From positions 1 to 17,610 of the forward strand of contig JAZLHR010000018.1 of assembly GCA_045616945.1 (NCBI GenBank): 17,610 nt of DNA, given 5' to 3'. Under the pieces are notes generated by a model. The model did not search any database. It saw only the letters and a program-made list of their open reading frames with translations, and was not told the origin of the DNA. The DNA comes from UBA6987 sp045616945. Lineage in GTDB: Bacteria > Bacillota > Clostridia > Lachnospirales > Lachnospiraceae. The position numbers were made by a program, and so were the translations under genes. This document shows, piece by piece, positions 7,224-14,029 of this stretch. How positions within the stretch are numbered: the stretch's first letter is position 1; each line of letters opens with the position of its first letter.

Positions 7224-8111
7224 TCAGGCGGCTGCCTCTTTGGAACGGCCCAGCGCGATGATAATGACGACTGCCGTCAGTACCAGCACGCTGCCGATAT
7301 AGGCGCGGGGGCTGATGACATCGTGCAGCAGCAAAGCGCTGCCGATGGTGCAGACGATGGGTTCCATCGTTGCCAGGATGCTGGTCAGCGTGGAACCGAC
7401 CATGCGTACCGCAAGGGACATCGTTGCCATGGCCAGGATATCCAGAACACCGATGGCGAGGAAGGAAAGCACCGCGGAAAGGGACCATTCCACATGCAGC
7501 TCTCCGATGATGGCTGTATAGGCAAGCGTGATCAGCAGGCTGAAGAAGCACTGCGTTCCGGAAAATACGAAGGGATTTGTGTCGGACAGTCCCGTCTTGG
7601 AAAGATATACGAAATGCGAGCCGCAGGTGATGGCGGAAAGTACCACGATGATAAAGCCGGGCGCGGCTCCCTCGGGGATCGAACCGGGGTCGCAGAGCAG
7701 AAAAATACCGACGAGGGACAGTGCGACCGCCGCAACGGTGATCGGCTTTACCTTCTCGCGGCAGAAGATGACGCCGATGAGCAGGGCGACCACCGGATAC
7801 AGGTAATGGATGGTGATGGCCACGCCGGTCGGCAGAAAATTATAGGAAGTATAAAGAAGGATGGCCGTGGCACTCATGATGAGCGAGGAACCGGCCGTTT
7901 TCAGCGCGAAGCGCCCGGTTTTCGGCGTGCTTTTATAATGCGTGAACAGATACGGGAGCATGATCAGCAGACCGAACAGGCGGCGCATAGTCAGGCAGAA
8001 GGCGGATGTGGCTGCTCCGCTCTTGGAAACGGAGAGAATAAAAAGCGGCATCATTCCGTACATGCAGCCGGAAGCGATGGCCACCAAACAACCTTTGAAC
8101 TGTTTACTCAC
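7224..8111 (-). CDS. EamA/DMT-superfamily transporter
   Basis: A start GTG (complement of 8109-8111) is chosen because on the minus strand GGGAGG lies about 7 bp before it and the protein then begins directly with the first membrane helix (MSKQFKGCLVAIASG). Longer in-frame extensions run into the tRNA gene. The product is 295 residues, matching the family's usual ~290-310. It is built of about ten hydrophobic segments in two repeated halves of five, the EamA duplication; the second half begins near APGFIIVVLSAITCG. Conserved-looking features include Y..PVVALLIG..F.RE in the first half and the equivalent EP(I/V)..T..SALLLHD.I. in the second. Members export or import metabolites such as amino acids; the substrate cannot be assigned. 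It is the only leftward gene in the window. Confidence 0.88.
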   Translation of the reverse strand: MSKQFKGCLVAIASGCMYGMMPLFILSVSKSGAATSAFCLTMRRLFGLLIMLPYLFTHYKSTPKTGRFALKTAGSSLIMSATAILLYTSYNFLPTGVAITIHYLYPVVALLIGVIFCREKVKPITVAAVALSLVGIFLLCDPGSIPEGAAPGFIIVVLSAITCGSHFVYLSKTGLSDTNPFVFSGTQCFFSLLITLAYTAIIGELHVEWSLSAVLSFLAIGVLDILAMATMSLAVRMVGSTLTSILATMEPIVCTIGSALLLHDVISPRAYIGSVLVLTAVVIIIALGRSKEAAA

Positions 8112-8125
8112 GGCAGGACCTCCCT

Positions 8126-8179
8126 CGGGGAACACAGTGTCCCCCGACGTTTTGTACCATAAAATACGTAAAAAAACAA
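8126..8179 (-). promoter_or_regulatory. Predicted promoter and start-site palindrome of the EamA transporter
   Basis: On the minus strand, TTGTTT (complement of 8174-8179), 17 bp, then TACAAA (complement of 8151-8156) make a moderate promoter. Its start point would fall at the edge of an interrupted palindrome, CGGGGAACAC-A-GTGTCCCCCG (8126-8146), with a single mismatched pair. The position at +1 and the near-perfect symmetry suit a repressor operator, or a 5' hairpin in the RNA. Both readings are inference. Confidence 0.45.
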
Positions 8180-8244
8180 TGCGGAAATCAAAACCGGCAA
8201 AGAATCGGTCCGCGGCGCAAGAATACGAAAACAGCGGTTTCTGC

Positions 8245-8273
8245 TTGACAGGCGGGGCATTCCGTGCTAGACT
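8245..8273 (+). promoter_or_regulatory. tRNA-Leu promoter
   Basis: TTGACA (8245-8250), 17 bp, then TAGACT (8268-8273). Transcription would start near 8280, about 15 nt before the mature tRNA 5' end, as is normal for a stand-alone tRNA gene. Confidence 0.8.
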
Positions 8274-8294
8274 CCTACCGTCGATGAGACGATC

Positions 8295-8377
8295 GCCGGT
8301 GTGTCGGAATGGCAGACGATGCAGACTCAAAATCTGTTGCCCGAAAGGACGTGTGGGTTCGAGTCCCACCACCGGCA
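8295..8377 (+). tRNA. tRNA-Leu (anticodon CAA)
   Basis: Class II cloverleaf of 83 nt. The acceptor GCCGGTG (8295-8301) pairs with CACCGGC (8370-8376), followed by discriminator A8377. The anticodon loop CTCAAAA gives anticodon CAA, reading UUG. A long variable arm with a CCCGAAAGG hairpin lies after the anticodon stem, and the T-arm is GTGGG-TTCGAGT-CCCAC. The discriminator A and long variable arm are leucine identity features. The 3' CCA is not encoded (ATTA follows), so it must be added by a nucleotidyltransferase. Confidence 0.97.
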
Positions 8378-8403
8378 TTAAGAGCCTGTTTAGTTACGGC
8401 TAG

Positions 8404-8488
8404 TCCCAGGATTTCAGCGTGAATTTTGGGAGATCTGACCCCTCCGAAAGCAAAAAACCGCAGGTTTTTCAACGGGAGGGGCTTTTTT
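8404..8488 (+). terminator. Structured tail and intrinsic terminator after tRNA-Leu
   Basis: The terminator is CCCCTCC (8439-8445) pairing with GGAGGGG (8475-8481), enclosing a second stem AAAAACC/GGTTTTT (8453-8469, loop GCA), followed by C and six T (8483-8488). Upstream, TCCCA ... TGGGA (8404-8431) encloses TTCA-GCG-TGAA, another folded element between tRNA and terminator. The position suits termination of the tRNA transcript. Confidence 0.8.
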
Positions 8489-8585
8489 GCGCCTGTCTGC
8501 CGCCGTGCAGCTTCTGCCGGGGCTTGTTTTTGGGCAGGTGCGGGCTGTCAGGCAGCTGGATGCGCGCGTCCGGAATGGAGACTGA

Positions 8586-9746
8586 ATGAAAAAACTGTCA
8601 ACGATCGCACTGTTCGGAGTCATGGTGTTCCTTTCCTGTATTATGGCAGCACAGGGAGCGCTGCTGACGGATATCATCAACTATTATCACCCGGAAAGCT
8701 CGGCGCAGGGGCTCCCCTCTCTGTTGTCCTCTGTCGGTTCCATGGTTTCTTTGGCGACGACCTTCTTCCTGATCGGACGTCTGCCCAAGATGCGGCTCCT
8801 GGAGATCGGGATCCTGATCAGCTGCGTGTTCCTGTGCGGCGTGGCGCTTGCGAAGCCGTTTTTCCTGTTCTTGGCGGCCTGGTTCGCGACCGGCCTCGGC
8901 GTCGGCTACATGGATACGCTGCTTTCTTCGTGCATCGCCGACCTGTATACGGGAAAGCAGGCGACCCGGATGATGTGCGGCCTGCATACCACCTTCGGGG
9001 TCGCCAGTATGATCGCACCCATCATCTTTTCCTCCCTCAAATCCGCCGGGCTCAGGTGGAACCAGCTGTATTATGTCCTTGCCGCTTTCGGGCTGCTTAT
9101 GCTGGCAGTCATCATCCTGGTGGGCAATAAGGCGGCTTCCGAAAAAACTGATATCGTCAATACGGAACGCAAATTGAGCCTGCGGGAGACCGTATCGCTT
9201 TTATTTAACGGTATATTCCCGTTCCTGCTCCTGGCGATATTCCTGCATGGCCTGTTTTTGGGAGGACTGAATGCCTGGCTGACCCACTACGTCGGCGTGA
9301 CGCTGAACGGAAAATGGGGAAGCATCGCATTGAGCTTTTTGTACTGCGGCGTCCTGATCTCCCGTTTTGCGTTCCCGTTTACCGGGATCCGGACGGGCCG
9401 GTATCTGTCCCGGGCCGGCTTTCTGGCGGGGATCGTTTTCGCGGCAGCGCTTCCGTTTTCGAGCGGCACTGCGGTCTGCATCGCTGCCTGCCTGAGTGCG
9501 CTCTGCTTCGGCGCGATGGTCCCCTGCCTGCTGAACGAGGCCTGTGCCATTCTGCCGGAGACCACGCTCCTCGCAACCACCTCCATGATGCTGGCGCTGT
9601 ATCTGGGACAGGGCGTTTCGCCTACGATCCTGGGCGCGTTTGAAAAGGGCGCCGGCCTGCGCTGCGGGATGTATTTCTGCGCCGCCTGCATGCTCCTGAC
9701 CAGCGCGGTCCTGCTCAGAAAGCTGACAAAAGCGGAAAAAAGCTGA
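8586..9746 (+). CDS. Major facilitator superfamily permease
   Basis: Start ATG 8586 has GGAG (8577-8580) five bases upstream; the product is 386 residues. It has about twelve hydrophobic segments split by a central loop (~residues 180-205, containing KAASEKTDIVNTERK), the 6+6 MFS layout. The loop after the second helix carries a weak form of the MFS motif A (IGRLPKMRLLEIG). Helix 4 has a Gly-rich run (FATGLGVGYMDTLLSS) seen in fucose/glucose-type or bacilysin-exporter-type MFS relatives. Substrate not assignable. No consensus promoter is evident in the 97 bp after the tRNA terminator, so its promoter is weak, or some transcription reads through from the tRNA gene. Confidence 0.88.
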   Translation: MKKLSTIALFGVMVFLSCIMAAQGALLTDIINYYHPESSAQGLPSLLSSVGSMVSLATTFFLIGRLPKMRLLEIGILISCVFLCGVALAKPFFLFLAAWFATGLGVGYMDTLLSSCIADLYTGKQATRMMCGLHTTFGVASMIAPIIFSSLKSAGLRWNQLYYVLAAFGLLMLAVIILVGNKAASEKTDIVNTERKLSLRETVSLLFNGIFPFLLLAIFLHGLFLGGLNAWLTHYVGVTLNGKWGSIALSFLYCGVLISRFAFPFTGIRTGRYLSRAGFLAGIVFAAALPFSSGTAVCIAACLSALCFGAMVPCLLNEACAILPETTLLATTSMMLALYLGQGVSPTILGAFEKGAGLRCGMYFCAACMLLTSAVLLRKLTKAEKS

Positions 9747-9773
9747 GATGTTTTGTGCCTGAAATATATTTGC

Positions 9774-9841
9774 CCGCAGCGCTGCGGCTGAAAAAACGGA
9801 ACGGATCTGCCCGGAAGCGGCAGCTGACGTTCCGTTTTTTT
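9774..9841 (+). terminator. Strong intrinsic terminator after the MFS gene
   Basis: AAAAAACGGAACG (9791-9803) pairs with CGTTCCGTTTTTT (9828-9840), with an inner CTGCC/GGCAG stem making the hairpin longer and seven T at the end (9835-9841). A perfect 14-bp palindrome CCGCAGCGCTGCGG (9774-9787) precedes it. The terminator ends three bases before the -35 box of the next promoter, cleanly separating two transcription units. Confidence 0.92.
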
Positions 9842-9843
9842 CT

Positions 9844-9872
9844 TTGACAGACCGTTCCGCAGGCAGTATACT
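9844..9872 (+). promoter_or_regulatory. Consensus promoter of the cyclophilin-to-trmK gene run
   Basis: TTGACA (9844-9849), 17 bp, then TATACT (9867-9872), with the same hexamers and spacing as the promoter at 5358. Transcription should begin near 9879. It is the only clear promoter I see before the eight closely spaced rightward genes, so it probably drives at least the first of them. Confidence 0.88.
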
Positions 9873-9883
9873 AGAGCATGGGG

Positions 9884-9901
9884 GCCGGGATCGATCCCGG
9901 C
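9884..9901. promoter_or_regulatory. 18-bp perfect palindrome just after the promoter
   Basis: GCCGGGATCGATCCCGGC is a perfect inverted repeat with no spacer, starting about five bases after the predicted transcription start. It could be an operator for a dimeric repressor or a 5' stabilising hairpin in the mRNA. It is not a terminator, since no T-tract follows. It lies 26 bp before the cyclophilin start codon. Confidence 0.6.
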
Positions 9902-9927
9902 TGCCCGATCAGAAAGGAAACAGAATC

Positions 9928-10587
9928 ATGGGAAGAAACAGTCTGACGGCTGAAAAAAAAGCCAAGCTGAATGCAATGAAAAAAAAGGAAGCCCGCAGAA
10001 AGAAGATCAAAAAATGGGCGCTTCCGGCAGGAACGCTGCTTATTGCGGCTGCTTTGATTGTGATCATTGCGCTCAGCGGCAAGCCGGATCTTTTTGCGGA
10101 TATCGAGATAGAAGGCTATGGGACGATCACCGTGGCATTGGACCGGAAAACCGCGCCGCGGACCGTGGAACGTTTTACGGAGCTTGCCAGGAACGGATAT
10201 TATGACGGGCTGACTTTCCAACGCATCATAGAGGGCTTCATGATGCAGGGCGGCGGTTTTGACAAAAACGGAGCGTACGCAGGGGCGAATCTGAAGGGCC
10301 TTGTCGGCGAATTTTCCGCCAACGGGATCCGGAACGATCTGAAACATACCCGCGGCGTCATTTCCATGGCCCGTGCGGAGGATATGAATTCCGCCTCCGG
10401 CCAGTTTTTCATCATGCATAAGGACTATCCTTCTATGGACGGGCAGTATGCGGCTTTCGGCTGGGTCACGGAGGGGATGGAGATCGTGGACCGCATCTGT
10501 ACGGAAGCAAAGCCGACGGATAATAACGGGAGCATCCCGGTCAGCGAGCGCCCGGTCATCACGCACGTGACAATCCGCGAAAAATGA
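9928..10587 (+). CDS. Membrane-anchored cyclophilin-type peptidyl-prolyl cis-trans isomerase
   Basis: Start ATG 9928 follows AGAAAGGAA; an in-frame TTG upstream lies within the promoter and is rejected. The product is 219 residues. Residues 1-30 are strongly basic and cytoplasmic, ~31-50 form one membrane helix, and ~57-218 are a cyclophilin domain outside the membrane. Key motifs are FQRIIEGFMMQGG (98-110; catalytic Arg100), SGQFFIMH (157-164) and MDGQYAAFGWV (170-180), matching the canonical FHRVI..FM.QGG, G.QFFI and LDG....FG.V. It would speed proline isomerisation during folding of exported proteins. The canonical His of FHR is Gln here, common in bacterial members. The next gene, pssA, starts 22 bp later. 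Confidence 0.92.
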   Translation: MGRNSLTAEKKAKLNAMKKKEARRKKIKKWALPAGTLLIAAALIVIIALSGKPDLFADIEIEGYGTITVALDRKTAPRTVERFTELARNGYYDGLTFQRIIEGFMMQGGGFDKNGAYAGANLKGLVGEFSANGIRNDLKHTRGVISMARAEDMNSASGQFFIMHKDYPSMDGQYAAFGWVTEGMEIVDRICTEAKPTDNNGSIPVSERPVITHVTIREK

Positions 10588-10609
10588 CGGGACAGGAAAG
10601 GAACGCGAT

Positions 10610-11236
10610 ATGCTCGGATATTACAATTATACGGTTTGGCTGACCTACCTCAGCCTGCTCAGTTCTCTTGTCGGTCTGGGGCTGGCTTCGGAAGGCATCA
10701 TCAGCGGTGCCGTGATCTGCCTGGCTCTTTCGGGCCTGTTCGATGCTTTTGACGGCAAGGTGGCCCGCACCAAGAAAAACAGGACGGAGACGGAAAAAAA
10801 GTACGGGATCCAGATCGACTCTCTGGCAGATGTCGTCTGCTTCGGCGTGCTGCCGGCGTTTATCGGCTTCCGCAGCGGTCTGCGGGGCCCGGCTGTGATC
10901 CTGCTGCTGTGGTTCGCGCTGGCGGGGCTGATCCGTCTGGCCTTTTTCAATGTGGCGGAAGAAGAACGCCAGAAAACGACTGCCGAAAACCGGAAATACT
11001 ATCAGGGCGTGCCGATCACTTCGTCCTCCGTCATTTTGCCGCTTTGGTATATTCTGACCGTGCTTTTCCCGGCACTGCCTTTTGAAAAGGGACTGTATGT
11101 CCTGTTTCCCGTGCTCGGCACGCTCTTTGTTCTGCCCGTGAAGGTAAAAAAGCCGAGCCTGAAGGCTTTGATCGCTATGATCGTGCTGGTCGGCGGCGGG
11201 GTGGTATTTGCCGTTATCAAGCTGCTGCAGGGCTGA
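10610..11236 (+). CDS. pssA: CDP-diacylglycerol-serine O-phosphatidyltransferase (phosphatidylserine synthase)
   Basis: Start ATG 10610 follows GGAAAGGAA; the product is 208 residues. It is a multi-helix membrane protein carrying the CDP-alcohol phosphotransferase signature: Asp45, Asp48, Gly49, Ala52, Arg53, then Gly66, Asp70 and Asp74. The context FDAFDGKVAR and DSLADVVCFGVLPA, together with a later YYQGVPIT, is characteristic of the serine-specific (PssA) branch rather than the glycerol-phosphate (PgsA) branch. It transfers phosphatidyl from CDP-diacylglycerol to serine, the first step to phosphatidylethanolamine. The gap between the AR and the Gly (12 residues) is longer than in the classic signature, as in other PssA proteins. 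No decarboxylase gene (psd) is adjacent, so the next step must be encoded elsewhere or be absent. Confidence 0.88.
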   Translation: MLGYYNYTVWLTYLSLLSSLVGLGLASEGIISGAVICLALSGLFDAFDGKVARTKKNRTETEKKYGIQIDSLADVVCFGVLPAFIGFRSGLRGPAVILLLWFALAGLIRLAFFNVAEEERQKTTAENRKYYQGVPITSSSVILPLWYILTVLFPALPFEKGLYVLFPVLGTLFVLPVKVKKPSLKALIAMIVLVGGGVVFAVIKLLQG

Positions 11237-11261
11237 AAACTGCCGCAGAGGAGGTCTTATC

Positions 11262-12422
11262 ATGTACACCTATATCGCACCCTGCCACTTCGGTCTGGAG
11301 GCGGTCTGCAAAAAAGAAATATTCGATCTTGGCTACGATATCACCAAAGTGACGGACGGCAAGGTCTTTTTTGAGGGGGACGCGGAAGCCGGCGTGCGGG
11401 CAAATATCTGCCTGCGCACCGCGGAACGTGTGCTGCTGCAGGTGGGAGAGTTCCGCGCCTGCACATGGGACGAGCTGTACGAGCAGGTGAGAGCGCTGCC
11501 GTGGGAAAACTATCTTCCGGCGGATGCCCGTTTCTGGGTCGCGAAGGCCAGTTCCGTGAAGAGCAGGCTTTTCAGCCCCTCCGACATCCAGTCTGTTATG
11601 AAAAAGGCGATGGTGGAGCGCTTAAAGTCCGTATATCATCTGACGATCTTCCCCGAAAGCGGTGCGGCGTATCCGGTGCGTACCGTGATCATGAACGATA
11701 CCGTAACGGCGGCACTGGACCTTTCCGGCGATTCGCTGCATAAGCGCGGCTACCGCAGATTGGTGAGCAAGGCACCTATTACGGAAACGCTGGCGGCGGC
11801 CCTGCTGATGCTGACACCCTGGCGCGCGGACCGTATCCTGGTCGATCCCTTCTGCGGCAGCGGGACATTTCCCATCGAGGCTGCTTTGATGGCGGCCAAT
11901 ATCGCGCCGGGCCTGCGGCGCAGCTTTACGGCGGAGAGCTGGAAGCATCTGTTTCCGGCACAGCTATGGGCGGATGTCCGGGAAGAAATGGAAGAGTCCA
12001 TAGACACTTCCGTCGAAACCTCGATCCAGGGATATGATATCGACGGGGAGATCATCAAAGCCGCCCGCGAAAATGCCCGGGCAGCCGGGGTGGAGAAGCT
12101 GATCCATTTCCAGCAGCGGCCGGTGTCGGCCCTGAGCCATCCGAAAAAATACGGTTTTCTGGTGACCAACCCGCCCTACGGGGAGCGTCTGGAAGATAAA
12201 AAAGAGCTTCCTGCCCTGTACCGCACGCTCGGCGAGCGTTTTGCGGCGCTGGAGGACTGGTCGGCGTATATCATCACTGCCTTTGAGGGGACTGAGGCCG
12301 CCATGGGGCGGAAAGCGGATAAAAACCGGAAGATATATAACGGCATGATGAAGACTTATTTTTATGAATTCCGCGGACCCAGGCCGCCCAGAAGGCAGCC
12401 CGGAGAAGGAGATAAGGTATGA
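11262..12422 (+). CDS. THUMP-domain class I SAM-dependent RNA methyltransferase (RlmL/YpsC type)
   Basis: Start ATG 11262 is set by AGAGGAGGT (11247-11255); the in-frame extension back to 11208 overlaps pssA and is rejected. The product is 386 residues. Residues ~1-155 form a ferredoxin-like/THUMP RNA-binding region (YIAPCHFGLEAVCKKEI..LGYD, then KVFFEG). Residues ~160-386 form the methyltransferase: DPFCGSGTF (195-203) binds S-adenosylmethionine and NPPYG (303-307) is the N-methylation active-site motif. This combination is the COG0116 family, often mis-annotated as DNA adenine methylase. E. coli RlmL makes m2G2445 in 23S rRNA; the exact target of this Gram-positive-type short form is inferred, not shown. 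It overlaps the following rdgB start by 4 bp (ATGA). Confidence 0.9.
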   Translation: MYTYIAPCHFGLEAVCKKEIFDLGYDITKVTDGKVFFEGDAEAGVRANICLRTAERVLLQVGEFRACTWDELYEQVRALPWENYLPADARFWVAKASSVKSRLFSPSDIQSVMKKAMVERLKSVYHLTIFPESGAAYPVRTVIMNDTVTAALDLSGDSLHKRGYRRLVSKAPITETLAAALLMLTPWRADRILVDPFCGSGTFPIEAALMAANIAPGLRRSFTAESWKHLFPAQLWADVREEMEESIDTSVETSIQGYDIDGEIIKAARENARAAGVEKLIHFQQRPVSALSHPKKYGFLVTNPPYGERLEDKKELPALYRTLGERFAALEDWSAYIITAFEGTEAAMGRKADKNRKIYNGMMKTYFYEFRGPRPPRRQPGEGDKV

Positions 12423-13054
12423 AAACACTGATCGTTGCAACCGGGAATGCCGGGAAATTGACGGAAATAAAAGCTATCCTGGCGGATGTGGACGTGCGGG
12501 TCATCACCATGACCGAGGCGGGGCTGCATCCGGAGATCATCGAGAACGGGGAAACCTTCCGCGACAATGCCCTGATCAAGGTAAGGACAGTATATCAGGA
12601 CTACCTGCGGCAGCGGAGCAGAGGCCTGGACCTGCCTGCGCCCGAGGATGTTTTCTTCCTGGCGGACGATTCCGGCCTGGAAGTCGATGCGCTGGGCGGA
12701 GCGCCCGGTGTCTATTCCGCCCGTTTTATGGGCGAAAAAACGCCCTATACGATCAAATGCAATGCGATCGTGCAGAAGCTGGAAGGCCTGCAGGGAGAAG
12801 AGCGCAAGGCGGATTTCCGCTGCGTGATGGCTGCCGTGTTCCCCGGCGGACGTGAATGGGTCACGGAGGGGATCATGGAGGGGCAGATCGGCTTCGGGAT
12901 GGCCGGCAGCGGCGGCTTCGGCTACGACCCGATCTTTTATCTGCCGGATGTGGGCAAAACCTCTGCGGAGATCAGCGCGGAAGAGAAAAACGAGAGAAGC
13001 CACAGGGGCAAGGCCCTGCGCGCGATGGCAAAGGAACTGGTGAACCGGATCTGA
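12419..13054 (+). CDS. rdgB: XTP/dITP diphosphatase (RdgB/HAM1 family)
   Basis: Start ATG 12419 overlaps the upstream stop. The ribosome site GGAGAAGGAG lies at the end of the methyltransferase gene. The product is 211 residues. Substrate motif ATGNAGK (7-13), catalytic core ADDSGLEVDALGGAPGVYSARF (from 82), FGYDPIF (167-173) and SHRGKAL (194-200) are all intact. The enzyme hydrolyses non-canonical purine triphosphates (XTP, dITP/ITP) to monophosphate and pyrophosphate, keeping them out of DNA and RNA. An insertion of roughly 10-15 residues (around 60-78, LRQRSRGLDLPAPED) lies between the substrate helix and ADDSG, making the protein slightly longer than usual. Its closeness to a dGTPase-like gene and primase suits nucleotide-pool maintenance. 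Confidence 0.94.
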   Translation: MKTLIVATGNAGKLTEIKAILADVDVRVITMTEAGLHPEIIENGETFRDNALIKVRTVYQDYLRQRSRGLDLPAPEDVFFLADDSGLEVDALGGAPGVYSARFMGEKTPYTIKCNAIVQKLEGLQGEERKADFRCVMAAVFPGGREWVTEGIMEGQIGFGMAGSGGFGYDPIFYLPDVGKTSAEISAEEKNERSHRGKALRAMAKELVNRI

Positions 13055-13111
13055 TTCCGGGCGCCGAAGCTGCGGGGCGGACAGACGCCCTGTAACAGAG
13101 AGGAGGAAGCC

Positions 13112-14017
13112 ATGAAAAAATATCAATTCAGCTTTCCGTCGGCAGACGGAAAAACAACGATAAACGGCTATCGCTGGGACCCTGACGGAGAGATCCTGGG
13201 CGTTGTGCAGCTGGTCCACGGCATGGAGGAGCATATTCTGCGCTATGAGGAATTTGCGGCCTTCCTGACGGGCATCGGATTTGCCGCCATCGGGCATGAC
13301 CATCTGGGACACGGCAAGTCCGTTGCTTCGGAAGCGGACAGAAGCTTTTTTGCCGAAAAATTGGGCTACGAGTGCGTTCTGCTGGATATGCACAGCGTGA
13401 CGGTGCTGGCCGCGAAGCTGTATCCGGGGAAACCGATCTTCATGCTCGGGCACAGTATGGGCTCGTTTTTCGCGAGACGGTATATTTCCCTGTATCCGCA
13501 GGCGCTGCAGGGCGTCATCCTGAGCGGGACCGGCTTCCAGCCTTACCTGGCCGTGCATGTGGGCAAACGTCTGGCACGGCTGATCGGTACGATACGGGGG
13601 CATCGGTATCAGAGCAAGCTGATCCATCAGCTGGCCATCGGCTCCTACGGCCCCAACTCCAAGTGGCTGTGTTCGCGCGAGTCCGTGGTGGAAGCCTATG
13701 AGGCTGACCCGGCCTGCGGCGTGATGTTTACTGTCTGGGCATACAAGGATTTCTTCAAGCTGATGGAAACATTGGCCCTCGGCAAGGATCATCAGAAGAT
13801 CCCCGCGGATCTGCCGGTGCTTTTGATCTCCGGTATGAAGGACCCGGTCGGCGGCTGTACGAAGGGTGTCCTGAAGGTATATAACCGGTACAGAAAATGG
13901 GGCATGAAGAAGGTCGATGTTATTTTCTATAAAGACGATCTGCACGAGATTCTGAATGAGAACGACCGGGAGGATGTGTACCGCGACGTCCAGTTCTTCC
14001 TGCAGAACAATCGGTAA
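13112..14017 (+). CDS. Alpha/beta hydrolase, monoacylglycerol-lipase-like (serine aminopeptidase S33 / Hydrolase_4)
   Basis: Start ATG 13112 follows a strong GAGGAGGA; the product is 301 residues, the usual size. The fold signs are in order: oxyanion-region HGMEEHILRYEEFA, the strand GHDHLGHGKS, the nucleophile elbow GHSMGS with Ser115, the acid Asp244 (SGMKDPVG) and His278 (DLHEILNE). The HGM.EH...Y and GHDHLGHG.S motifs are typical of monoacylglycerol lipases and lysophospholipases. It lacks a signal peptide, so it is a cytoplasmic esterase/lipase acting on acylglycerols or lysophospholipids; exact substrate unknown. The 57-bp gap after rdgB holds a short GGGCG/CGCCC hairpin (13075-13090) but no clear promoter. 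Confidence 0.9.
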   Translation: MKKYQFSFPSADGKTTINGYRWDPDGEILGVVQLVHGMEEHILRYEEFAAFLTGIGFAAIGHDHLGHGKSVASEADRSFFAEKLGYECVLLDMHSVTVLAAKLYPGKPIFMLGHSMGSFFARRYISLYPQALQGVILSGTGFQPYLAVHVGKRLARLIGTIRGHRYQSKLIHQLAIGSYGPNSKWLCSRESVVEAYEADPACGVMFTVWAYKDFFKLMETLALGKDHQKIPADLPVLLISGMKDPVGGCTKGVLKVYNRYRKWGMKKVDVIFYKDDLHEILNENDREDVYRDVQFFLQNNR

Positions 14018-14029
14018 GCGGTGGCCGGC

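Noticed and set aside
7110..8162. A 350-codon plus-strand frame opposite the EamA gene
   Set aside because: Its translation is full of Asp, Gly, Gln and Arg, the usual reverse-frame image of a hydrophobic membrane protein. It also runs through the bidirectional terminator.
8295..8377. tRNA-Leu as an integration site for a mobile element
   Set aside because: No integrase, no repeat of the tRNA 3' end and no foreign-looking genes lie nearby in the window.
13075..13090. GGGCG/CGCCC hairpin between rdgB and the hydrolase gene as a terminator
   Set aside because: Only five base pairs and no T-tract; the next gene begins 21 bp later, so termination is unlikely.
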